Below, in pieces: positions 1-7,241 of a stretch of DNA of 40,687 nt (positions are counted from its first letter, which is position 1; each line of letters starts with the position of its first letter). A model generated the notes under the pieces. It saw nothing but the letters and a program-made list of their open reading frames with translations. It searched no databases and was not told the origin of the DNA. Made by a program: the position numbers and the translations under genes. The stretch lies in contig CANQNW010000016.1 in assembly GCA_947625305.1 (NCBI GenBank), positions 1 through 40,687 on the forward strand. Direction: 5' to 3'. Source of the stretch: Candidatus Gastranaerophilales bacterium. Its GTDB lineage: Bacteria > Cyanobacteriota > Vampirovibrionia > Gastranaerophilales > Gastranaerophilaceae.

Positions 1-202
1 TAAAATCTTGAGCTGTCATGCCTTCTGCAGCATATTCCATTTGCAGACCCGAGTTCATGGTTTCGATAGCTTTTTTAAATGCGGTTTTATACTCTTGAGC
101 ATTGGTGTTATTCATAACCGTAGGAATTGCCATCGCGGCGATAACACCTATAATTACCAAAGTAATTAAAACTTCGGCAAGGGTGAAACCTAATTTTTTC
201 AT
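1..202 (-). CDS. Type IV prepilin-like protein, N-terminal part (cut by window start)
   Basis: The first 67 codons of a type IV pilin or pseudopilin are visible; the rest lies outside the window. The protein begins MKKLGFTLAEVLITLVIIGV. This is the class III (prepilin) signal: a short basic leader, the peptidase cleavage site after Gly5, Phe at mature +1 and Glu at mature +5, then a hydrophobic helix that anchors the subunit and packs in the pilus core. Family knowledge: PilD cleaves and methylates such proteins, and they assemble into type IV pili or a type II secretion pseudopilus. After the helix comes NNTNAQEYKTAFKKAIETMN, typical of minor pilin/pseudopilin alpha1 helices. The start ATG is at 202-200, with AAAGGT at 213-218 ten bases upstream. 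A strong promoter lies at 251-279. Whether it is a major pilin, minor pilin or pseudopilin cannot be decided from this fragment. Confidence 0.9.
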   Translation of the reverse strand, partial: MKKLGFTLAEVLITLVIIGVIAAMAIPTVMNNTNAQEYKTAFKKAIETMNSGLQMEYAAEGMTAQDF

Positions 203-250
203 ATCTTTTTTTACCTTTCGTTTGATTTTAAACTTATCCTATACCTGTAA

Positions 251-279
251 ATTGTATACTTTTTTTAACATCTCGTCAA
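251..279 (-). promoter_or_regulatory. Predicted sigma70-type promoter of the prepilin gene
   Basis: On the minus strand, TTGACG (279-274) and TACAAT (256-251) are separated by exactly 17 bases. Each differs from consensus at one position. Transcription should start near 244, giving a leader of about 42 bases before the ATG at 202. Confidence 0.7.
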
Positions 280-697
280 TAGATTACAAAATGTTAATAA
301 TGAAACGGTGATACATTGTCTAATTTAGCAATGCAGCACTTTCAGGTACTTTTTTGTTTCGAAAAAATACACCATTTACAGTATTTAGGATATATATATC
401 TGTTTTTTTATTATATTTATATCAAATTTTCATAAGCATATTAATGCAAACTTATTCTAAATATAAACACATTCAAATAATAAAACTTTTTTAATTACTA
501 CATCCCCCGAAAAAATCAGACAGGGCAAAAATAAGATTTTATCTATATGTCCGCTTATTTTATATTTTTGAACTTATGCACTGATATGTCTTATGAATAT
601 ATATTTTTAATGCCCAATCTGCTTAAATTTATTCATATAAATATATGATTTTTTACTAAATATTTAAAAATTTTAACAATTAATTATATAATATAAT

Positions 698-815
698 CTA
701 GTGTCGCACTCTGCCACCGACTCCTCGTCGCTGTACGAGTGCTCACCTTTTCAATATGCCACTCTCAAAATTTTACTCACACCACTTCGCGGCTTATCGT
801 AAAATTTTGTTCGGA
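698..815. repeat. Palindromic element A (two hairpins)
   Basis: This segment is visibly richer in G and C than its surroundings. The first hairpin pairs GCACTC (706-711) with GAGTGC (737-742). Inside it, CGAC (718-721) pairs with GTCG (727-730), with a symmetric 6x6 internal loop between the two stems. The second pairs CAAAATTTTAC (766-776) with its perfect complement GTAAAATTTTG (799-809), around a 22-base loop containing the GC-rich CACTTCGCGG. It may be a miniature repeat element, an RNA structure in the leader of the next gene, or a degenerate terminator pair. Confidence 0.45.
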
Positions 816-878
816 CAATTAATGACAAAGGATTTAATTTCATTATAAAAATATTGTGTATGTAAAAAAGGGATTAAT

Positions 879-1112
879 ATGATAGAACGATTAAAAAGTA
901 TGGTATCACAAGTATTATATGCGCCTGTTTCAACAAGAACAACGGCAATAGAGGTTAATAATTATAATCCGTATGAAAATCCTTTTTTACAGCCGAATAA
1001 TACGGCAAGAAAAAATTATGCCGTAAATAAACCCGTAAAAGGCGGATACTTTGCGGGATACTATAACGGAAAACCAAATATAGTAGGCAGAAGACTTTTT
1101 ATTGAGGCTTAA
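879..1112 (+). CDS. Small hypothetical protein (77 aa)
   Basis: I do not recognise a family. The start ATG is preceded by AAAAGGGA at 866-873, an acceptable ribosome binding site. The protein has no signal peptide, membrane helix or cysteine. It is rich in Asn, Tyr and Pro (NNYNPYENPFLQPNN in the middle) and ends with a Gly/Tyr-rich segment, GGYFAGYYNGKPNIVGRR. The composition is protein-like, with regular codon use and no run of rare codons, so it is probably a real gene. It sits alone between palindromic elements A and B, facing away from the prepilin gene and towards the end of dnaB. The Gly-Tyr tail could be a binding or assembly motif, but nothing in the sequence proves a function. Confidence 0.6.
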   Translation: MIERLKSMVSQVLYAPVSTRTTAIEVNNYNPYENPFLQPNNTARKNYAVNKPVKGGYFAGYYNGKPNIVGRRLFIEA

Positions 1113-1160
1113 TTTTATATTTTTTCTGAATGTTTCTGAAAATTATCTATTTCTTATATT

Positions 1161-1364
1161 GCGGAAATTAATAAATTTGTAAGCCTTGCGGAATATAGTA
1201 CAACTTCTTAGCGAAGAGACAGCATTGCCCCGTCTGTTTGAGGGCAAAGCCCGATACTAAGCGAACCACCGTTGAACTTAAAGCAAAGCCCGAGTTACGG
1301 GGCATTGGCTGAGCTTAGAAGTTATCTATATGGAGCATCAGATTACAAATTCATTAATTTCCGC
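1161..1364. repeat. Palindromic element B (about 204 bases, nested inverted repeat)
   Basis: The outer arms are 1161-1182 and 1343-1364: 22 bases that are reverse complements with a single mismatch, both carrying GCGG/CCGC at the outer edge. Pairing continues inward with small bulges: ATATAG (1193-1198) with CTATAT (1325-1330), AACTTCT with AGAAGTT, and GCCCCGT with ACGGGGC. The centre is GC-rich and contains the 11-base word GCAAAGCCCGA twice (1244-1254 and 1283-1293). The whole can fold as one long imperfect hairpin. No transposase is present; a miniature inverted-repeat element or structured RNA are the main options. Confidence 0.6.
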
Positions 1365-1429
1365 TGATATATTAAAACAAAAAACTAACTAAGCATTAGA
1401 ACGAAACTTTATTTTTCTGAAATAATTAA

Positions 1430-1579
1430 TACGAAAAAAATAAAATTTGAGGGCATATATTCTGTTTTGTCTTATTGCTTAACGACGCAGCAGCAAGGCG
1501 GAGTTCTCTTTACGGAGCCTCGGGCGGAGTTTAGCAATACAAAAACAAATATCCGACCTCAAATTTTATTTTTTTCGTA
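1430..1579. repeat. Palindromic element C (150 bases, 23-bp perfect arms)
   Basis: The outer arms at 1430-1452 and 1557-1579 are perfect reverse complements over 23 bases, beginning TACGAAAAAAATAAAATTTG. The next roughly 30 bases on each side also pair with bulges (ATATT..GTTTTGT..TATTGCT against AGCAATACAAAAAC..ATAT). A GC-rich loop of about 45 bases (about 1484-1527) remains. It lies 26 bases past the dnaB stop, and its arms carry A7/T7 runs, so it could end transcription from both directions. Its length and complex loop are unusual for a simple terminator. Confidence 0.6.
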
Positions 1580-1605
1580 ATTTACACTAAAAATTTAAAT
1601 AAAAA

Positions 1606-2976
1606 TTAATACAACTCTGCTGCGGGTCTGGTTTTATTCTTAAATTTGGTTATGTTCGACTGGAATAACAACTCAAAAGAACCTGTAGGCCCGTTCCTGT
1701 GCTTGGCTATTATTATCTCCGCCTTGCCTTTATTTTCAACATTATCCTTATTGTAATATTCATCTCTGTATATAAACATTACTATATCCGCATCCTGCTC
1801 TATTGCACCCGAATCCCTTAAATCCGATAACATCGGCCGTTTATCGTTTCTCTGCTCAACTCCCCTTGATAACTGAGAAAGCGCAATTACGGGAACATTC
1901 AGTTCTCTGGCTAATCCCTTTAACCCTCTTGAAATCTGCGAAATCTGCTGGTTTCTGTCATTAGGATTGCCTCCCCCCTCCATTAACTGTAAATAATCAA
2001 TTACAACAAGCCCTAAGTCTTTTTCCTCCATCATTAATCTTCGGCACTTCGCCTTGATATCCGTTACGGTTACACCTGAGGCATCATCTATATATATCTT
2101 TGTATCGGATAACCTTGTCATAGCATCAACAAGCTTTTCCCAATCTTTACTCTGCAGATTGCCTGCCGTTACCCGTGATGTATCAACTTCTGCCTCGGAA
2201 CACAGCATACGTTTTACTAACTGCTGTTTTGGCATTTCCAATGAAAATATGGCAACCGCCTTTTTCCCTTTTAATGCAACATTTTGCGCTAAATTTAGTG
2301 CAAATGCGGTTTTCCCCATCGATGGACGCGCCGCAAGGATTATTAAATCAGACTTTTGAAACCCTGAGGTTATATCATTTAACTCATAAAACCCTGTTGT
2401 TACACCTACTAAATCATCTTTATTGTTGTATCTCTGCTCTATCATTTCATAGCTTGATACAACCAGTTTTTGAATGGGAACTAAATCACTGGTATCTTTT
2501 TGTGAGGCTATATCAAAAATCAGCTTTTGAGCATTATCAAGTACAATATCGGTTTCCTCGTTCTCATAAGACATGGAAACAATCTCGGAACCTGCACTTA
2601 TTAAAGACCGCTTTATTTCTTTTTCTTGAATTATTTTCGCATAATACTCTATATTTGCCGTTGTAACAACATTTAAGGCAAGGTCATTGATATAAGACCT
2701 TCCGCCTGCTTTTTCCAGTTTATCTTCATTACGAAGAAATTCAGAAACGGTAACTATATCAACAGGCTCGCCCTTTTTAAACAGTTCGGATACCGCCTCA
2801 AAAATTACTTTATGAGCCGGTTTATAAAAACTCTCAGGCTTTATGTAATCTATTATTTTACCTATTGAAGACGGATTAACCAATACAGCCCCGAGTACCG
2901 CCTCCTCCGCCTCTATACTTTGAGGCAGAAGTTTTAACATTCCGTCATCTTTTTGTTGTACAAGCTTTCCTGCCAT
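1606..2976 (-). CDS. dnaB: Replicative DNA helicase DnaB
   Basis: A 456-residue RecA-fold hexameric helicase that unwinds DNA at the replication fork and recruits primase. The N-terminal DnaB domain (about 15-115, beginning PQSIEAEEAVLGAVL) is followed by a linker and the ATPase domain (about 185-445). The Walker A motif is ARPSMGKT at 216-223 with Lys222, and Walker B is LVVIDYLQL near 323-331. The DNA-binding and sensor segments (QLSRGVEQR, RPMLSDLRDSGAIEQDAD) are intact. Length is normal and there is no intein, which is worth noting because dnaB is a common intein site. It is the last gene of a coaD - coiled-coil - dnaB run, 28 bases after the preceding gene. The ribosome binding site AAAGGA lies rather far (about 14 bases) from the ATG. 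Confidence 0.97.
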   Translation of the reverse strand: MAGKLVQQKDDGMLKLLPQSIEAEEAVLGAVLVNPSSIGKIIDYIKPESFYKPAHKVIFEAVSELFKKGEPVDIVTVSEFLRNEDKLEKAGGRSYINDLALNVVTTANIEYYAKIIQEKEIKRSLISAGSEIVSMSYENEETDIVLDNAQKLIFDIASQKDTSDLVPIQKLVVSSYEMIEQRYNNKDDLVGVTTGFYELNDITSGFQKSDLIILAARPSMGKTAFALNLAQNVALKGKKAVAIFSLEMPKQQLVKRMLCSEAEVDTSRVTAGNLQSKDWEKLVDAMTRLSDTKIYIDDASGVTVTDIKAKCRRLMMEEKDLGLVVIDYLQLMEGGGNPNDRNQQISQISRGLKGLARELNVPVIALSQLSRGVEQRNDKRPMLSDLRDSGAIEQDADIVMFIYRDEYYNKDNVENKGKAEIIIAKHRNGPTGSFELLFQSNITKFKNKTRPAAELY

Positions 2977-3004
2977 TAATTATGAACCATTCCTTTTATC
3001 AATA

Positions 3005-3577
3005 TTATTGCGCAATTACTTTTTCATTATCATAATTATTTATGGGATTTTTCTCTTTTGCTTTCTGCTGGGCAATATAATCTTGACCGTTTTTAACAAT
3101 TCTGTGTACTTCGTCAATATCACGTTCCAAACTTTCAAGAACTTTTTCGGCATAATTTTGTGCGCCTTCTCTTGTCTGCATTGCATCTTGATATGCTGCC
3201 CTTCTGACAGAATCTGCCTCTTCTATTGCTTTATTTTTCATCTCATCACAGCTTTCTTTAACCTGTTCTTGAATTTTAGCTGCTTTTTCTCTTACTGCTC
3301 TTATTAATTCGGATTGGCTTAATATATTAGCTGCGGTATTCTGCGCCTCGCTAATTATTCTGTCTGCCTTGCTTTGAGCCTCCATATAAATGTCATCCCG
3401 CCTTTTTAATATCATTTCGGCAGTCTTAATTTCTTCAGGTAATATGGCTCTTATTTTGCTTAATATATCCTGAATATCATCAGTATTCATAAATAAACAA
3501 TAGCTTCCTACGTGAAATTTGTTATCCAGCATTTCATCCGCTTCGTCTATTAAATGACTAACTCTTAACTCTGTCAT
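3005..3577 (-). CDS. Coiled-coil protein (190 aa) between coaD and dnaB
   Basis: No specific family is certain. From about residue 50 to 165 the protein is one long, strongly charged alpha-helical heptad pattern rich in Ala, Glu, Lys, Gln and Arg (AEMILKRRDDIYMEAQSKADRII, AKIQEQVKESCDEM), resembling the stalk of ATP synthase subunit b or the tail of DivIVA-like proteins. Such genes are often labelled 'ATPase' next to coaD in databases, but there is no nucleotide-binding motif here. No membrane helix or signal peptide is seen, so it is probably cytoplasmic and oligomeric. The residues before the coil (FMNTDDIQDILSKIRAILPEEI) form a short globular start. It begins 4 bases after the coaD stop, with AAAGG eight bases before its ATG, so it is co-transcribed with coaD and dnaB. 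Confidence 0.75.
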   Translation of the reverse strand: MTELRVSHLIDEADEMLDNKFHVGSYCLFMNTDDIQDILSKIRAILPEEIKTAEMILKRRDDIYMEAQSKADRIISEAQNTAANILSQSELIRAVREKAAKIQEQVKESCDEMKNKAIEEADSVRRAAYQDAMQTREGAQNYAEKVLESLERDIDEVHRIVKNGQDYIAQQKAKEKNPINNYDNEKVIAQ

Positions 3578-3581
3578 GGCT

Positions 3582-4064
3582 TTAACCTTTCATATATTTT
3601 TCTTCTAAATAATTCTTTACGGGTTCAGGGACAAACTTTGAAATATCACCTTTCATAAGCGCTATTTCCTTTACGGTACCCGATGAAATAAAATTGTATT
3701 TGGGCTTGGTTATTAAAAATACGGTATGTATATCAGAGCATAATGCACTGTTTGCCTGCGATAACTGCATTTCATACTCAAAATCCGATACGGCTCTAAG
3801 CCCTCTTATTATCACATTTGCATTCCTCTTTTTTGCATATTCAATAGTCAAACCGTCGAAACTGTCTACTTCCACATTTTCTAAATCTTGGCATGACCTT
3901 TTTATTAAGTTAATTCTATCTTCTACAGGTATAAAACTTTTCTTGCTGATATTAACACATACAACTACTATAACTTTATCAAATATATCCGCAGCCCTTT
4001 TGAGGACATCTAAATGTCCTTTGGTAACAGGATCAAAACTCCCCGGATATATAGCCGTTTTCAA
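3582..4064 (-). CDS. coaD: Phosphopantetheine adenylyltransferase
   Basis: Catalyses the reversible transfer of AMP from ATP to 4'-phosphopantetheine, the penultimate step of coenzyme A synthesis, in the cytoplasm. The 160 residues match the usual family length. The nucleotidyltransferase signature is complete: YPGSFDPVTKGH (6-17) with the T/HxGH-type motif ending in His17, NVIIRGLRAVSDFEYE (83-98), and the second ATP motif ISSGTVKE (126-133). The start codon is TTG at 4064-4062. No better ATG exists upstream, the Met-Lys-Thr-Ala-Ile start fits the family, and AAGG (4073-4076) lies eight bases before it. It is first in a run with the coiled-coil gene and dnaB. A TATAAT box (4105-4100, minus strand) precedes it. 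Confidence 0.95.
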   Translation of the reverse strand: MKTAIYPGSFDPVTKGHLDVLKRAADIFDKVIVVVCVNISKKSFIPVEDRINLIKRSCQDLENVEVDSFDGLTIEYAKKRNANVIIRGLRAVSDFEYEMQLSQANSALCSDIHTVFLITKPKYNFISSGTVKEIALMKGDISKFVPEPVKNYLEEKYMKG

Positions 4065-4099
4065 TTTTTTCGCCTTTTTGTTATGTTTGTTATAATTTC

Positions 4100-4137
4100 A
4101 TTATATTGCAAGCATGGATTTTAGATTATTTCCATGC
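4100..4137 (-). promoter_or_regulatory. Candidate coaD promoter with dyad symmetry at the -35 region
   Basis: On the minus strand a perfect TATAAT lies at 4105-4100. The -35 region at the usual distance (4128-4123) is poor. It falls inside an inverted repeat, GCATGGA (4112-4118) with TCCATGC (4131-4137), seven perfect pairs around a 12-base centre. A weak -35 overlapped by a dyad is the usual layout of a regulated promoter. Alternatively the dyad is a weak hairpin after the upstream gene, although no T-run follows it. Confidence 0.4.
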
Positions 4138-4176
4138 CCGAATTGTTTCTAACTTTTTACAAACTTTTAATGATTT

Positions 4177-5772
4177 TTAAGGATTTTGTCTTGTAAATTT
4201 TCCGTCAAAATAAAGGTGAATGCAATTTTTACCGTTTTCTTTAGAAACATATAATGCTTTATCAGCCCAGTCGATTAAATCCTTTATATTATCAGCGGCA
4301 TTCGGAAATTCTGCTATACCCATACTGACAGTAGGTCTTATTATTGTATTATCATCAACTTTAACTTCAATTTCGCTGATTTTTTGTCTCAGACGTTCGG
4401 CAATAGTTGCGGCATTTAATGCTGCAGTTTCGGGAAGAATAATTGTAAATTCTTCACCGCCGTACCTCGCAGGAATATCTACATGCCTGATTGTCTTTTG
4501 GATTGTTGCCGCTATTTCTTTTAATACCATATCACCAACCAAATGACCGTAAGTATCATTTACCTGTTTAAAGTTATCAATATCCATCATTATTAATGAC
4601 AATACATGGTGATACCTTTGAACCCTTTTAATTTCTGATTCCAACAAGAAATAGAAGTGCCTGTGGATATATAATTTTGTCAAACCGTCTTTTGTAGCCA
4701 GTTCATATAATTGAGCATTATCAACCGCAATAGCAGCCTGGTTTGCCAGAGCCTCAACAAACTCTAAGTCCTTTTTATTAAACAGTTTCCCGTTCTTTTT
4801 ATTCGTAATATTAATAATACCGATACATTCGCCTTTTGCAATCAACGGCACGCATATTAATGATGATACATTGCTGTCTGCGGATAATTGGTTAAATCTG
4901 GGATCGTTTCCGCCTAAGTTGGTTATAATAGACTTCTTTTCGGTAAATACTTTACCTGCAATCCCGCTATCAGGCTTTAATTTAGCACATTCTACTATAC
5001 CGTTATTAATATCATCCTCATGCTTTTTATCTTTTAAACCGAATACTACTTTTACCTGCAATGTATTATCGGAGGAATCATAAAGCATTAACGAGCCTTT
5101 TTCGGCATTAACGGTTTCTATTGCTTTATCAAGAATTATGCTTATTAACCGCTTTAAATCATCAATAAAGTTGACCGCCTGCGAAATATTATAAAGTATT
5201 GAAAGATTATGAATTGTTTTATTTAATTCTTGTATTTTACTTTCCTGCTCTTTATCTTTTATAAATTTAAGCAAAATCGGGTCAATGCAATTAAAAACCT
5301 GTTCAAGATATTTGTAATCTTCTTCGTTTAGGCTGTTACCATCTTCTTTTTTACTTAATGAACAAAGGCAAAATGCTTTACCTTCGTTATAAAATACTTT
5401 TATATACTCCGTTTCAAGTTCATTTAATTTATATGTATTCCAAAATGCTTTATAAATATAGCTTCCGTCATTGTTCACAGCTTTTATAAGCTTATCTGTA
5501 GGAGTTTGTAAAAACGGAGCACTATCCGCATTAAATTCAAACTCTAAATCACTTTCACTGCCTATATTTTTTGTTTGAAAAGTACCGCCGTTGTTAATAA
5601 AAAATCTTACATTTTTTAGCAGTAACGAAGATTTTACCAAAAAAGAAACCTTTGATAATAACTCTTCAATTGTTCTTGACTGGTTTGCAGCCATATTTAA
5701 ATCAAAAAGATTGTGCAGTTCAAGCACATTTTTTTGTAAATTATAAACTTTTTCAGCTAATTCATTTGTCAT
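4177..5772 (-). CDS. Diguanylate cyclase with GAF domain
   Basis: Makes cyclic di-GMP from two GTP, a second messenger that usually controls attachment, motility and biofilm. The 531-residue protein is cytoplasmic, with no signal or membrane helix. Residues 1-175 are a poorly conserved, possibly GAF-like sensor. Residues 195-352 are a clear GAF domain (GSLMLYD, DSGIAGKVFTEKKS, SLICVPL, GIINITNKK). Residues 360-525 are a GGDEF domain with MMDIDNFKQVNDTYGH and the active-site variant GGEEF at 438-442. The inhibitory I-site RHVD sits five residues before it, so product feedback is expected. It follows the small membrane gene by 37 bases and probably belongs to the ribD operon. No ribosome binding site is visible before the ATG, but a TATAAT box lies 7 bases upstream (5784-5779), so an extra, near-leaderless transcript is possible. 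Confidence 0.92.
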   Translation of the reverse strand: MTNELAEKVYNLQKNVLELHNLFDLNMAANQSRTIEELLSKVSFLVKSSLLLKNVRFFINNGGTFQTKNIGSESDLEFEFNADSAPFLQTPTDKLIKAVNNDGSYIYKAFWNTYKLNELETEYIKVFYNEGKAFCLCSLSKKEDGNSLNEEDYKYLEQVFNCIDPILLKFIKDKEQESKIQELNKTIHNLSILYNISQAVNFIDDLKRLISIILDKAIETVNAEKGSLMLYDSSDNTLQVKVVFGLKDKKHEDDINNGIVECAKLKPDSGIAGKVFTEKKSIITNLGGNDPRFNQLSADSNVSSLICVPLIAKGECIGIINITNKKNGKLFNKKDLEFVEALANQAAIAVDNAQLYELATKDGLTKLYIHRHFYFLLESEIKRVQRYHHVLSLIMMDIDNFKQVNDTYGHLVGDMVLKEIAATIQKTIRHVDIPARYGGEEFTIILPETAALNAATIAERLRQKISEIEVKVDDNTIIRPTVSMGIAEFPNAADNIKDLIDWADKALYVSKENGKNCIHLYFDGKFTRQNP

Positions 5773-5809
5773 ATCAATATTATATATAAAAATTATTTTT
5801 TTACTATAC

Positions 5810-6133
5810 TTATTTCTTATTTTCTATAATCGCAGAGGCAACCGAGGTGATAAGTAAAACAGGAGCAAATACCCACTTAAAATTGTTTTTTACCGCATCT
5901 TTTAAAGGTACTTTCCTTATAAGATTATCAACAGCAGTAAACCCGCCCGTCAGCAAAAGCAGAAAAGGCGCTCTGTCTATTGCGTTTCTTACAAAAGAAT
6001 CTCCAAATTGACTTATTTTAGAAGTATTTTCATTGGGAACATTTGGGTTTTTCCCTTTAAAAGTACTCACCCCGCCGTGAATTAAATTACCTCCGCGAAA
6101 TGCCGATTCACCGAATGATACCTTTTTAATCAT
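5810..6133 (-). CDS. Small membrane protein (107 aa), lineage-restricted
   Basis: I do not recognise a family. The N-terminal half is polar and Gly/Asn-rich (begins MIKKVSFGESAFRGGN, then VSTFKGKNPN). Two hydrophobic segments follow, around 54-70 (APFLLLLTGGFTAVDNLI) and 87-103 (WVFAPVLLITSVASAII), and the tail is ENKK. It overlaps the end of ribD by 8 bases, suggesting translational coupling, with AAGGGG about 14 bases upstream. The short SFG/TFKG words near the start resemble those of other small proteins in this window (see findings). It is probably an inner-membrane protein of unknown function. Confidence 0.7.
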   Translation of the reverse strand: MIKKVSFGESAFRGGNLIHGGVSTFKGKNPNVPNENTSKISQFGDSFVRNAIDRAPFLLLLTGGFTAVDNLIRKVPLKDAVKNNFKWVFAPVLLITSVASAIIENKK

Positions 6134-7241
6134 CTGTATTTTTGCACCCCTTCTTAAATCTGCTGATAATCATTATATCGTTTTTGAGTAATTTAGTCGA
6201 CAGAAATTTTAAATTGTTACATTTTGATATCTCGTTTCGTTGAAAACCTTCAACAAAACTTATTCCTGTTTTATCTCCGAGTATTTTAGGCGCAATAAAT
6301 TCAATAAGTTCATCCGCCAGTCCCATTTCAATTATTGATTTATTTATTCTCGCTCCCGCCTCAACAAGTATGCTCATTATCCCGTTTTCATATAAAATTT
6401 CAACTGCAGATTTCATATCAATTTTATTATCATTCAAAGGACATTTTATTATCTCTGTGTTGGAAGGGTACTCTTTAACCCTTTTCGCAGAAACTTTTTC
6501 GCCAGCTAATATTATTACCCTTGTTCCGTCATCAGCAAAAATTTTGGAATCTATCGGGCATAAAAGGTTTGTATCCGCAACAATCCTTATAGGGTTTCTT
6601 CCGCCCTTTATACGGCACGATAACATCGGATTATCTTTTATAATCGTTGAACTGCCTGTCAGTATTCCGTCATAGATATTCCTTAATTTTTGGACTTCTT
6701 TTCTTGAAGTTTCATCGGTTATCCATTTTGATTGATAACTGCCTGAAGCTATTTTACCATCCATAGTAACAGCGGTTTTTATCGTTATATAAGGAAGTTT
6801 TTCCGTTTGGTTTTTTATAAATATCTTGTTTAATTCTCGGCATTCATTCTCAAGAATACCTTCTATAACTTCAATACCCGCATTTTTAAGTTTTTCTATG
6901 CCTCTGCCCGATACTTTCGGGTTAGGGTCAACCAACCCCGAAATAACCCGCTTTATACCCTTTTCAATTATCAAATCGGCACAGGGCGGAGTTTTACCAA
7001 AATGCGAGCATGGCTCAAGATTTACTATTATGGATTTTCCTTTTAAATCTTCTTTTGCATTTAATATTGCATTTCGCTCGGCATGGTTTTGACCGCATTT
7101 TGCATGATAACCTTCTGAAATTATTCTAAAATCATCATCAAATATAACAGCACCGACCAAAGGATTTGGCGAAACCCTGCCGTATCCTTTTTTAGCAAGA
7201 TTTATACACCTTTTCATCAGTCTGTTATATTCTTTTTGCAT
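6126..7241 (-). CDS. ribD: Bifunctional riboflavin deaminase/reductase RibD
   Basis: Carries out two consecutive steps of riboflavin synthesis: deamination of the pyrimidine from GTP cyclohydrolase II, then reduction of its ribose side chain. The 371 residues are normal for the fused form. The deaminase domain (about 1-145) has the zinc site HAERNAI (His53, Glu55) and PCSHFGKTPPC (Cys78, Cys87). The reductase domain (about 150-360) starts PYITIKTAVTMDGKIASG and contains SILVEAGA for the NADPH site. The other riboflavin genes are not in the window, so this is a lone copy rather than a rib operon. Its ATG overlaps the stop of the preceding gene by one base (TAATG at 7243-7239), and its end overlaps the following small membrane gene, so all three are translationally linked. 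Confidence 0.96.
   Translation of the reverse strand: MQKEYNRLMKRCINLAKKGYGRVSPNPLVGAVIFDDDFRIISEGYHAKCGQNHAERNAILNAKEDLKGKSIIVNLEPCSHFGKTPPCADLIIEKGIKRVISGLVDPNPKVSGRGIEKLKNAGIEVIEGILENECRELNKIFIKNQTEKLPYITIKTAVTMDGKIASGSYQSKWITDETSRKEVQKLRNIYDGILTGSSTIIKDNPMLSCRIKGGRNPIRIVADTNLLCPIDSKIFADDGTRVIILAGEKVSAKRVKEYPSNTEIIKCPLNDNKIDMKSAVEILYENGIMSILVEAGARINKSIIEMGLADELIEFIAPKILGDKTGISFVEGFQRNEISKCNNLKFLSTKLLKNDIMIISRFKKGCKNTDD

Larger units (their letters stand above)
203..878. other. 676-base non-coding stretch
   Basis: It holds the prepilin promoter (251-279), a very AT-rich segment (about 360-697) in which I see no gene or convincing structure, and a GC-richer palindromic element (698-815) just before the ORFan at 879. 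A possible -10 hexamer TATAAT sits at 692-697 but lacks a matching -35. A weak promoter candidate for the 879 gene is ATGACA (822-827), 16 bases, TATAAA (844-849). Confidence 0.6.
1113..1605. other. 493-base non-coding stretch
   Basis: It lies between the convergent 3' ends of the 77-aa gene and dnaB. Almost all of it is taken up by two long hairpin-forming elements (1161-1364 and 1430-1579). The remainder (1113-1160, 1365-1429, 1580-1605) is plain AT-rich DNA. No open frame of convincing composition was found. Confidence 0.6.

Noticed and set aside
102-311. 69-residue plus-strand open frame over the prepilin start
   Set aside because: It is the reverse of the prepilin signal sequence and its promoter; the prepilin reading has a diagnostic motif.
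1161-1579. Insertion sequence or CRISPR array
   Set aside because: There is no transposase frame and no regularly spaced short direct repeats; only inverted-repeat elements are seen.
2054-2666. Two plus-strand open frames inside dnaB
   Set aside because: They lie entirely opposite the conserved dnaB frame, have no ribosome binding site and show no domain.
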